Source: Triatoma infestans
Lineage: Eukaryota; Arthropoda; Insecta; Hemiptera; Reduviidae
NCBI GenBank assembly: GCA_011037195.1
Contig: JAAEAF010004370.1
Coordinates: 95,482 to 159,481, forward strand
Length of the DNA stretch: 64,000 bases
Direction of reading: 5' to 3'
Below, piece after piece: positions 35,225 through 45,781 of this stretch. The first letter of the stretch is position 1. Each line of letters opens with the position of its first letter. The translations under genes were made by a program, and so were the position numbers. Under the pieces are notes generated by a model. That model was not told where the DNA came from. It was given only the letters and a program-made list of their open reading frames with translations, and ran no database searches.

Positions 35225-37780
35225 TAAGAAATGGGAGCATACTCCGTAATGTACGAGATTGGGAAGATTGAATTTTCCACAATGCTGAAATACTTATTCT
35301 CAAAGCTGTTGTTTATGCTGAATATGGATCCTTTCTTAGTAACCTATATAGCTTTTTGAAGCTAAATTATGTTCGTGTTTCTCTTTATATGTATTGTCAA
35401 ATGTTAATAATTTATACGATTACATCCTTAAATAATTTACTGAATCATGTAATGGTATTGGTTCGTTGTTGTACTCGATTTACTCGTATATTTGGTCTTT
35501 TTGTTTTTTGTTTTTTTTTTTTTAGAGTAAAGTGTTGAATTCATTGATTGTTCTGCATATTTGCGTATAAGATGCGCATAAGTTAGATACTGTTCCAAGT
35601 TTGTTACAAGTTGTGGTATGTCGTCTGCGAACGTTGGTTTAACAATACTTTCTGGCATGTCGTGTCAGTTGCAATACCTAAATATTAGTAAAATTTGCAT
35701 TCATTAGCATTTGTATATGTATATATATAATGTACTTTTTCAATATTCATAAGCCCAAATATTTATATATATATATAACAAATACATGTATATATATCAT
35801 ATAGATAATAAGTATAATGTTAATAAATAATAATTCTCACAAAACATACTTCTTTGTGTTGCTAACTTCATCAGATACATATAATATGTAGATATGCAGT
35901 TTAAACCAGCCAACAGAAGGACCTTCCCCATTACTAAACCCCTCTAAAGTTATACAAGGGATGAATTTTAAAATAGAAGAGAACTTTGTCCCTTTTTACG
36001 TATATAATATACAATCAAAAACATTACAGCATGTACACCTCTTACATCGTGATATTATTATAACAACTAGATTAGACCTTATAATAATATTACGTACTGC
36101 ACGGTTATGTAACGGCCTATGAAATAAATTGAAAAACAGAGATAAAAATATTAATAAATCCACCACAGTGGAGTACGTGTTCCTTTTACGGCTTTTGTTA
36201 GCTCTTTTTTTTCCCCCCCTTCCATAGAAACATTACAAACATGTACAGACAGACATGAATACATGTAAACACAAGTGTACACAGAAAAATATTTTGAAAA
36301 AATAAAATAAACGTAGAAAACTGGTTACACTCTCAGGAGATTTAATTGTTAAATAAAAATCATTTTCTACTTTTTCGCCCCGTGCAACATTTTATTTTTT
36401 CATAAGTTTATTAGTGTTGAATTAATTTGATTTTATTATATTTACCCTGAACTTTGGAAATCATAAAAAGCAAAAACACTACAACTTGGCTGTTTTAAGA
36501 GAGTTGTTCGCCAAATTTTGTGTTTTAAGTAAACCTTATTTTACTCTAAAAACTCTTTAAAGTAATTGTGTTAAAATATTTCAGTGTAGACCGTTCATAT
36601 CACGTTAATTATTTTTTTGGCTCAAAAAACTCAGTAAACATTTGCCCAGAAATGCCTCCTTATTGATTTATATGCAAAAATGCTCGAAATGCAAAGATTT
36701 TTTATATTTGTATTTAAAAACTATTCTTGTATTAAAAAAAAAAACTAAACATTTCTAGCACTTGGTTAGAAGTTGTAAAAGAATAAAGATTATATCCCAT
36801 ATCACGAAAAACAGGGATTTTTACTTGTAAAATGAGATATAGAGCTTCTAAATTATATTCAACTTGTTCGTCTCGACTAACTACTTAGATGCCACGTTGT
36901 TTCACTGGAGATAAAAAAAACATATTGTCTTCTGTAATGCGTAGAATGCAGGAGGAAATTGTAAGAATTATAAATTACAATATTTTTTTTTTCTTTCTCA
37001 CTTTTATTTAGACATTCACAAATATACAACATGGATAATAAGTATAACTAATGTTCAAGAATGATTGCATGGCATGAAAAACTTGTTAGGAGGTTCCACC
37101 CAATGGTAGTTACTCTCTATAGTGTTTTATTAATCATCGGTATTAGGTAGAAGAAAGTTGGCGTTTCAGTCTTATGGGAGGATAGTACACTGCAGCTAAT
37201 ATTTAGCTGGAAATGTGCTGTATCATGGAAATGGCTGCGGAAATATTTGATAAAGATGATGAGGTATACTCTTGCTGATAAGGATGGCTGTGTTACCCGA
37301 ATGGTCATTATTTATGGAGTATAGTCGGGAATATGTAGAAATGAACACATGATGTGAAATGTATTTCTTTAATGAAGGCCATGTCAATGCGATTGTCGTG
37401 TAAGTAATATGTCTAGTTCGTTGAAGCTAGAAGCTAGAGTTCAAGACATTAGCATTTCAGAGGAAGATATTCAGAGATTGATTTGTAGGAATCATTTAGG
37501 GAACATGATGTAGAAGGAACAAAAAAATTAAAATTTAGCGCTTTTCAGGTTTTTTGAAGAATCGTATAATAGGTCATTAGAGCGCAGTTAGGAAGGTGAA
37601 TTATTTAGCCTCTCATTATATTTAGTATAAAGAAATTTCCATTCATTTCACACTTCTGATGATGGTAAGGAAGCACATACAAAGGGTGAACCAATTTGAG
37701 AGGGACAAATTAAAATAAAAATAAAAAAAAATGGAAAAAAAAAAAAGCAACGATACTCATTAGAGTCTAATGAGTGATTT
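35225..37780. other. AT-rich DNA, no recognised gene
   Basis: No protein or repeat family recognised. Several TATATA tracts lie near 35715-35800. Confidence 0.5.
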
Positions 37781-37784
37781 AATG

Positions 37785-38479
37785 TGTAATGACATGGCAA
37801 ACTCATTGACATCGGCAAAGTCAAACACCAAAGAAATAATAATTTACAACTAGTGGTTCCAGCCAGCTGCTACTTTAACAAAGGGTGGCAGTAATAAAAG
37901 TATAACCAGCAACCGGCCGCCGGCTTCAAAACAGCCGCGGCCAAACGAACGATTAACAAAGCCTTTTCATCAATACCTTACATCAATAAGCAAGCGCCGC
38001 GATAAGGTTGGCCACTGAACTGACCTGAATAAGGTCACTAAACTACGAAGGTCGCACACTAGGACAGATGTCTTGATGTGAGTGTGAACAACAGTAATAT
38101 ATAAACTCTATATATATACGACGAGAGCATTACTATATCATCTACGGCCAAACGAGCACGTCTATATACACGAGCGGCAATTACTATACACGGTTATATT
38201 CAAACTTATCATTCTCTTAGTTGTGCACTTTAGTTTAGTTATTTTATCATTCTAGTTTATCTTCTATTTATTACTAAGTATTTTATTATAATTATTAGTT
38301 ACCATTTCTAACTTTCAAAGTATTGTTCAATTATAGTTATTTTTATATAAACCGTTTAATTATTCGAGCACTAACTTCCCAAAATCTCTCAACACACTTC
38401 CGCCCTCTTCAAGACATCTGCTACTCCAGGAATCACACATCAAACGATTCCATTACATCTAATAACTGATTCCATTACA
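37785..38479 (+). mobile_element. Orphan LTR of an LTR retrotransposon
   Basis: About 695 bp starting TGTAATG and ending CATTACA, so with matching inverted ends, and followed after 2 bp by a tRNA-complementary primer binding site. A TATATAAA box lies at 38098-38105, about 310 bp in, where a U3 promoter is expected. No second LTR and no gag-pol remain: internal sequence stops within about 30 bp of the binding site. The terminal motif GATTCCATTACA occurs three times, at 38446, 38467 and 38516. Confidence 0.8.
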
Positions 38480-38481
38480 TC

Positions 38482-38499
38482 TGGTGGCAGCGGTGGGAT
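38482..38499 (+). other. Primer binding site complementary to a tRNA-Leu 3' end
   Basis: TGGTGGCAGCGGTGGGAT lies 2 bp after the LTR end. It is the complement of a tRNA tail ATCCCACCGCTGCCA plus CCA, which corresponds to animal tRNA-Leu(AAG) as I remember it. This fixes the LTR edge and its orientation. Confidence 0.8.
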
Positions 38500-38529
38500 C
38501 AGAACATCCAATATCTGATTCCATTACAA

Positions 38530-38985
38530 TGTGTACTACATCCAATTCAAGAGCCTAAATTCCTTCTGAAATCTGTACATGTAAAAGTTTCATAAGAAAA
38601 ATACTTTCTCTTAAATGAGATATTAATATCATTTCATAAAGCATGAAATTTTGTCTTCATAATACATGAATACTTTTTATACTATTTGTAAAAAATTAAT
38701 ATCTTCAAGTGGCATTTTCTAGATTATATAATAAATAATATAATAAAAGGAATTCAGTGTGCCAGACAGTCTGTTACATTTTTAGATACGAGTGAGCAAA
38801 GTTCCCACATGGTACGTTAAGTGAACTCTAAGAGACGACAGATTTAGAAAATTTGTACATCAGTGATGTCAGCATAAAAACCTTGTTTTTTTGGTGGTAA
38901 TAAGTAACAAATGCTGAATACATATTACTCGAAATCATATTTAGACAAATATTTGCAACAAACTAAAGAAAACCGGACAGTCGGT
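38530..38985. other. Unassigned AT-rich DNA
   Basis: Nothing recognised between the orphan LTR and the SINE. Confidence 0.45.
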
Positions 38986-38995
38986 TACAGTTTCA

Positions 38996-39441
38996 GCATG
39001 CCCGCAAGGGGTATCTGTTGCATGCTGTTACTTGGGGAGAGCGACCCTGCAGGTTACAACAGCACTCAGTTCTCCATGCACTTCGTCGGAACAGTACACA
39101 ATACACTTTAACTACATACTCTCTACACTTTTACAGGCACAGTACACTAACTAGGGTCTGCGTCACTAGTTAATTGACGAAAGCCAAGGGAGAAGGAAGG
39201 AATTACTCAATGGTAGCGCGCTGGACTAGCAAAGCGGAGGTATCCCGGATTCAAAACTAGCATGCTGCCCTTAGATTTTCTCTTCCTAGGAGCCTCTACG
39301 ACTCCCTGTCCGGTGATGCGCAGCGTGGTCTATAGCTAGAAAACAATGCTTGGAGGCGGGCTGTACATTGGAGAAGGCTCCGGAGGAGCACAATAGATCT
39401 TTTAGGTTGCAGTGTAGTAATCCCCTAAACAATCTACAATG
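38996..39441 (+). mobile_element. Two-module SINE, copy 3
   Basis: A 5' module (38996-39190; GCCCGCAAGGGGTATCTG, GCGACCCTGCAGGTTAC) is followed by SINE-A (AATTACTCAATGGTAGCGCG, GGACTAGCAAAGCGG, CTAGGAGCCTCTACGACTC). It is flanked by a perfect 10-bp target-site duplication TACAGTTTCA at 38986-38995 and 39442-39451. Confidence 0.88.
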
Positions 39442-39451
39442 TACAGTTTCA

Positions 39452-40724
39452 ACAAACAACGTTTAAGAAAATCTGAGAAAATTGGAAAATATTAAAATAA
39501 AATTATATGAAATAATAAATTCAGTATTTTGGCTTCAAAATATTAAAAATTACGGAAAGTAATTACAACGAATTCAATTTTATTGCAAATTTAAGATTAA
39601 GTATTTGATTATAAACTTATAATTTATTATTAAAGAAGATACTGTCACAAATTATTCATATAACTAGGCGGAATAAATGCACAGAAATGTCAATTAATTA
39701 TGTAAAATTCATCAGTTTTTTAAAAATAAATATTAAAAGCAAATTTATTTTTTTACTAATTCTGCATCCATAGGAATTCTATTAACATTACGTGCCTTAA
39801 AAAAAAAAAAAATTACTATGTAAATCTAAAAACATTCCAATAATTTCAGTATTAAAGTGTCTAATGGGTCACCAATATCTTTTTAGATCATTGGGCAGCA
39901 CTCAGATCATAGGGTATCACTTAGCTCACTACACTATGTAAGATGGCCAATGGAAATTAAACTATTGGCAAGAGATGAATTTATGTACCATCGTGATGAA
40001 TTGGCTGTATCTACTAATTCAGAAATTAATGATTTTTTATTAATAAATAACTTTTCATTGATATTAATAAGTAATTGCTCGTTCACAGACGCAAAACAGT
40101 CTGTTTTTTTATATTTTCAAGTTTTATAATAGTTACTTATATTTCATATGCCATACATATTCCTCCTATTTCTTGCAGATACAAAATTAATTCAATTTTA
40201 GTGAGGTTCCAGATTTACATTTTGCAAGCGAGAAAAATAAAAAAATAAATGAGAGAAAACAAGTCTCAGTTATGAAATTAGTCTCTCGCACCCACTCTTT
40301 CTCTAAAAATAAAAAAAGTTTACTTTAGCTTGTTAAACCTAAATGATAAAGTTAGGAAAAATTAAAAAAAAATATAAACTTTTTAGCTTATTACAGCTGT
40401 ACCCTTATTAGTTCCACAGTTTAATTACCATTTTTAGTATAAAATAAAACAGTAACACAAATTAACATTAATTATAAATTCAGAGTATAATAATAATTCA
40501 AGTGATCGTGAATTTGATAAAACGTAATAATGTGTTTGTATTGCTGGAATGCAAATAATTCTGCCGTGCCAAAATGAATGTAAACTGTAGCACTTATACT
40601 AAATGTGCAACACAACAATGTATAACATGTTAGTCGTCCAATACTCCGCGTATCTTGGCTGTAAGCAAAATATTGTGTAAACTTTTACTTGTTTAATTAT
40701 TCATACTTACTTGGGTAACCGGAT
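39452..40724. other. AT-rich DNA, no recognised gene
   Basis: Nothing recognisable. Confidence 0.5.
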
Positions 40725-40842
40725 GTATTGTAATCGTGACAAATTTTCAATATCCAATTTTCACGTGATATATCCGTTTTGAGATATCCTGAGTCCAAAA
40801 AAAGCGGTTTTTAGAAATTGATCTTTGTGTGTGTGTGTGTGG
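40725..40842. repeat. Dispersed repeat (family G), end piece plus (GT)n
   Basis: ATTGTAATCGTGACAAATTT, ATCCGTTTTGAG and AAAGCGGTTTTTAGAAA match 12788-12878 in the same order, followed here by a (GT)n tract at 40825-40842. Confidence 0.75.
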
Positions 40843-40934
40843 TATTTTTGTTTTGTTTAAATTTAAATTGTTAAAATTTTACTGACTGGATATTTTATAA
40901 TATTAATTAATTCGTCAACATCTGAGGTTATTTG

Positions 40935-41130
40935 CGCTCTTACCTTTTGCAGTACAGTGCCGGCCTCCGGACAATGTTCACTAGTTACAGACAACATTGA
41001 CCATCACCGGACAAATAAGCTGTAGAGGTTCCCGTGTCGAGAAAAATTAACAAGCACATTGCTAGATTTGAAAGCGGACATCTACGTTAAAAATCCAGTG
41101 CGTATCACTGAACTGATCCCATCAATCAAT
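40935..41130 (-). mobile_element. SINE-A, diverged, minus strand
   Basis: CAGTGCCGGCCTCCGGACAA, AGCTGTAGAGGTTCCCGTG and TGAACTGATCCCATC are the reverse complements of SINE-A blocks in family order. The promoter boxes are eroded. Confidence 0.75.
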
Positions 41131-42107
41131 GTAAAAATTAATTTTATAACTGGAACGAGGCTCTAGTCCAGGGATGGCAAAACTTCTTTCTTACTACAGT
41201 GAAAAACGTTTAATACGAAAACGCTTAAAATGAAAAAAATCATTTAATATGAAATCATACTACGGTCCATCCAAAGTACTATGTATAATTTCATACATTT
41301 TTTATTTTAACACGAAACAAATATCGCTTAACACCGAAAAGATTTCACTCCCCCGACGAACAAAGATATACCTGTTTTCTGCAGTCACACCGTCACGCAG
41401 AATTGTTGGCTCATTTCTTTTCGTTAGAAGGAACAAAATAAACAATGTCTGCCACTGTTGCTAGGTTTCCGCTTGTATTTGAGTGGGTAAAGACACCGCC
41501 ATTGTCAAAACATTTCAGTTAGTTTTCGAATTCGGTGAATTTTGTTGTTTTTTTTTTGTTTAAATATTTTTTTGTACGTTACTTATTATTCTATGTGTAC
41601 AGTGGCAGAGAAATCGGGATGAAAACCAACCACAACTTTATAGTTTAACACGAAATTCTTTTAACCCAAAACAATATTTTGGTTCCCACAGTTTCATGTT
41701 AATCGTTTTGTAACTGGTCAAATTTAAACTAACAATTTTGTAATAATGAGCCATGGGTCAGGTTCTGTATTAAGTAATTGAAAAATATATTATTAATTCT
41801 GGTATATTATACTTCTACATAAAATACAAACTTCAATTGCATTTTTTACCAAAGCGAAATTTGTTAGTACCTTACTAATGATTAATAAAGTGGAAATTAA
41901 AGTATAAAAATAAACAGCAAATATTTATATATTTATTATTCTCTTATAAATTTTAATTTTAAATTAGATAATTAAAGCAGCTAACTGAATTTTATGGAAA
42001 TTTAAAAATTGCCCTTTTTTTATTTAAACTGAAATCAAAATACTAAATTTTACTAAAATATTCAATAATTTTTTACTATTAATAAGATCTAATAAATAAA
42101 TATTTAT
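41131..42107. other. AT-rich DNA, no recognised gene
   Basis: Nothing recognisable beyond AT-rich sequence. Confidence 0.5.
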
Positions 42108-42769
42108 AATTATTGGTGATTTTCATGAACCTTTAAACAGCCTTCAACGTTCAAATATTTTTATTATAAGTTTCAAACTATTACATTAAAATTGTACACC
42201 CAACGTTTCGACACCTTCACGTGTCATCGGGGTTTTTTTGGAATTCTATGAATATAATTGCTACTATATACTTGTTGAAACTTTTTTATAGAATTCAAGA
42301 GAGTCCCAGTCATTCAAATTTGGTTTTTTAAATATGTTTTTCATTTTCAACTATACGTTGCTAGTCCAATTTAGTCATATATTTAATAACTCTTGACTTT
42401 CATTTATTTAATTTATTAAGTTTTGATTTGTATTTTGTCAACCACGTGGTCAAAACTTAATAAATTAAATAAATGAAATTCAAGAGTTATTAAATACATG
42501 ACTAAATTGGACTAGCAACGTATAGTTGAAAATGACAAACATATTTAAAAAAACAAATTTGAATGACTGGGACTCTCTTGAATTCTATAAAAAAGTTTCA
42601 ACAGGTATATAGTAGCAATTATATTCATAGAATTCCAAAAAAAACCCGATGACACGTGAAGGTGTCGAAACGTTGGGTGTACAATTTTAATGTAATAGTT
42701 TGAAACTTATAATAAAAATATTTTGAACGTTGAAGGCTGTTTAAAGGTTCATGAAAATCACCAATAATT
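42108..42769. repeat. Near-perfect 660-bp palindrome (long inverted repeat)
   Basis: The left arm 42108-42425 is the reverse complement of 42451-42769 with only a handful of mismatches and single-base indels, around a 25-nt centre containing ACCACGTGGT. Each arm carries, reading towards the outer end, CCCGATGACACGTGAAGGTG then TCGAAACGTTGGG (42645-42677 on the plus strand and 42199-42233 on the minus strand). There is no coding frame. If transcribed, the RNA would form a hairpin stem of about 318 bp. I see no clear target-site duplication. Confidence 0.92.
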
Positions 42770-42870
42770 AAAAATTCAAATGCAGCCTATACAAAATCAA
42801 GGAGCTAAATATTTATGTGAATCAGAGAATTTTGATAAATGATCTTTTATGTTTCCGTGGTCATTTTTAT

Positions 42871-42999
42871 GAAAAACATTTGAGTTTCCGGGTTGAGGCC
42901 GCGTCAGTGGCGTTTCGTCCCTGAAGAGGCTCATGAGCAAAACGTCGGTTTTTAGCAAACCACTAACGCGATCTCAACCTGGAAACTCAAGTATTTTTC
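42871..42999. repeat. Short fold-back element, about 40-bp arms
   Basis: 42871-42910 is the imperfect reverse complement of 42959-42999 (five or six differences). The loop holds CGTTTCGTC, then CCCTGAAGAG, a GCTC-AT-GAGC hairpin and AAAACGTCGG (42919-42948), again the hammerhead-like layout. It lies about 100 bp from the large palindrome, but its arms are unrelated in sequence. Confidence 0.8.
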
Positions 43000-43043
43000 A
43001 ATATTGATAAATCTTCTTAGATACGCAAATATATATAATTCTG

Positions 43044-43255
43044 TTGGGGCGGGTGTTGGTGTATTGGTTATGAGCATGGACTTGTAAGTGGGAAGACCCT
43101 AGTTCGAGTCCAGCGTATAACTAAATTTTATATTTCTTTAAAAAATGTTAATAATAAAGTAGGTGCTTTCGCCCCCGTCCACGACACCTAATTTGGTAGT
43201 TGGACGTTAAGCCCGCCTGAAAAAATAGGCATTACTTGACTTTACTTTACTTTTT
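43044..43255 (+). mobile_element. SINE-B (tRNA-derived), complete, with 13-bp TSD
   Basis: Head GGTGTATTGGTTATGAGCAT (A-box-like) and CCTAGTTCGAGTCC (B-box-like), body CCCCGTCCACGACACCTAA and GTTGGACGTTAAGCCCGCC, and tail of ACTTT-type repeats. It is flanked by perfect 13-bp duplications ATATATAATTCTG at 43031-43043 and 43256-43268. Distinct from SINE-A in head and body. Confidence 0.9.
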
Positions 43256-43269
43256 ATATATAATTCTGG

Positions 43270-44232
43270 TTTATTATGATTATTCGTCTATAGGTATGGA
43301 TTAAACTTTACGCAATCCAAAGCATTTCAGGAACCGATATAAATATCCTTTTACGACATATATATTATCGGGCCTAGTAAAAAAATCCAGACCTAGGCCT
43401 AATCCACCAAAATATTCTCAGTAATTTGGATAAATCAAACATTAATCTTAAGGTGAAATAGTTTAAGATCTTCTACAGATATCCCGTTCTGACCAAAGAT
43501 TCTAAAATAATATCCTTGCAATCCAAAACAATCTACTCATGGGTGTTTTTTCCTCAATATTGCAAATTCAATAAAAGGAGGCATGAGCCAAATTATATAG
43601 GATTTGTATCCTTAATCTATTATCTCCAATATGGAATCCAACGGGATAAAGTTTTAATTTGCCGAACATTTGCTACCTCTTCTCTTTCCGAGATTTCCAT
43701 AAGTTTTAGTACCTAAACTAGACGAACATTCTTAGAGAAAGATAGTTCATCCAGTCGTCTACAATATTTTAGACCCAAACTGGAAGTGAAGACACAAGAA
43801 ATTTGTGCGTTTAACGCAACTTGTCTATTCAAGCGCAGATACAAACACTTTTTTAAACCAAAGCTGTTTAACCGTTTATTCCAAACAACAAAGCTAGCAT
43901 AAAAACTAGCCTTGAAAATAGTGGTCAAGAGTTATTGATCACGTTTCAGAGAATCCAGTAATACCATCCAGTAATAGCTCATGTAATTATCAGAAGGAAC
44001 AAACGTCATGTCTTCCCCGGAAAGCAATCTAACATTTAAAAAAGGTCAGTCAATTACTAACACTAATTCATGATTAGTTATTCAACTTTTCCTTTTAAAA
44101 ACACTACATTATACAATAAATTATTGCGATTGATGAACTTTTCATATGTGATAATAAGTTTTGAGTAAATAATTTATTCCAGTAATCCAACAATTGTAAT
44201 TATTGTGTAAAACTTTCTATTCACACCTTCCA
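43270..44232. other. Unassigned DNA
   Basis: Slightly less AT-rich between 43350 and 44030, with open frames at 43516-43716 (plus) and 43928-43713 (minus). Neither has motifs that I recognise. Confidence 0.45.
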
Positions 44233-44234
44233 GA

Positions 44235-44268
<34 letters not shown>

Positions 44269-44281
44269 GTAATAATAATAA
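44233..44281. repeat. (AAT)n microsatellite
   Basis: About 16 AAT units with one AGT interruption. The same trinucleotide ends several LINE copies here, but no LINE sequence precedes this tract. Confidence 0.9.
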
Positions 44282-44289
44282 CTGAATTA

Positions 44290-45768
44290 AAAATATAAAG
44301 CATTAATGGTGTGTAGTAAACATATTCTGGTGAAAGTTATACGACATACACGATAAAGTCGTGGGAATCAATGTAAAGACAGGTGCGCCCTAGATAGTTT
44401 TAATAAGTGCCTACATAATATATTTGTTTCTTTTCTTTAACAAAGACATATTCCTTATTATTTAATAATCTAACTTTAATTTCTTAATTTATGTAATTAT
44501 AAATTAATTTATTTCTTATAATTGATGTCAGATTAATTTTTTTTTTTTGAAGAGCTACAATAATTTTAAAAGTTTTGGCAGATGTAAGAGATGATTGACT
44601 GTAAGGATGTATGTATGACATAATTCTGTATGCTTCGATATGCTTAATTGAAAGATGATCTCTGAATAAAATCAGCTTATTCCTCATCTAGTTCTGCATT
44701 AGCTGATTTTGTAGCTTCACTTTGGGGTAACCATAAATTAGATAAATAGAAAGTAAAAGAAGGAAAAGTACTAGTAGCTAAAGAAGTAACTGCAATAAAG
44801 TAAAAGTAAGTTTATGTGACTCAAAGTCAATTCCTAAACCTTTCATTTGAACAAAGGTCTATAAAAAATTGTGCCACGCAACACAATCCTTTACTCAATA
44901 ATCATTTATTCACCGATAACTTCAGTGATATCGGATCTGTCCGCCAGTTCGTTGCCTGATACGAATTAATAATGACTCCTTCGTTTCCATTCCTGAGTTT
45001 GTGACGTATATCCAGATCCAGTTTTCGTCAAAGTTGGAAGACATTGATTCGCAATAAACAATGATTCAGAATGACCTGCAGTTAGGATAAATAATAGAAT
45101 GCATTACCATTCAAATTAGTGTACTCTTGGAGTACAGTAAAAAACGTTAGTAAAAACGTTTACAAGCAAATATTTTTATGCTGTCACGGTGAGGAGGAGT
45201 AGAGAACAGGAAAAAGGAGATGTTTGCTTAATACTTCGAGCTATCTTTTCCGCTTAATGCAATATTTCAGAGATTTTTAAGAAGTCACTCTTTCAGAGTC
45301 TTCCACTTCTTCTTCACGTCTATGCTCGCGACAAGATATTAACGAATAATCTGTAAAAAGGAATTCTGAACATGGCCTCTGATTACGGGACAAGTCCAGA
45401 AAATCTTCATAGCAGGCTGATGTCCAAATTTTTTGCCATAATACATTTCAATTTAAGTCAAGTATGTCATTGATAATTGTTTAATCAAACTCTGATCGCG
45501 TAGAACCTTATATATTTCTTAAGAATCTAATATTTGTCTCCGCCATATATTCTACGATACCCACAAATTGTGATTCTGACTAAAAAAATTCATTAAATTT
45601 GAGTTAGTAATATAAATAGTTAAGGTTGCGCTAGGTTCATCCCCGATTTTAAACCAAAGCAAGTGTAGAAGAAATTGAAAATTTAATTTCACAATATTAG
45701 GTGTTTTAACTTCAAAGAAATTTTTATGTTATTAATGCTATTTTAGAATCTACTGTACGCTGCATTAT
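44290..45768. other. AT-rich DNA, no recognised gene
   Basis: Nothing recognisable. Confidence 0.5.
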
Positions 45769-45781
45769 TAACCCACAACCT

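Noticed and set aside
44233..44281. (AAT)n tract as a LINE tail
   Set aside because: No LINE-like coding or 3' UTR sequence precedes it on either strand.
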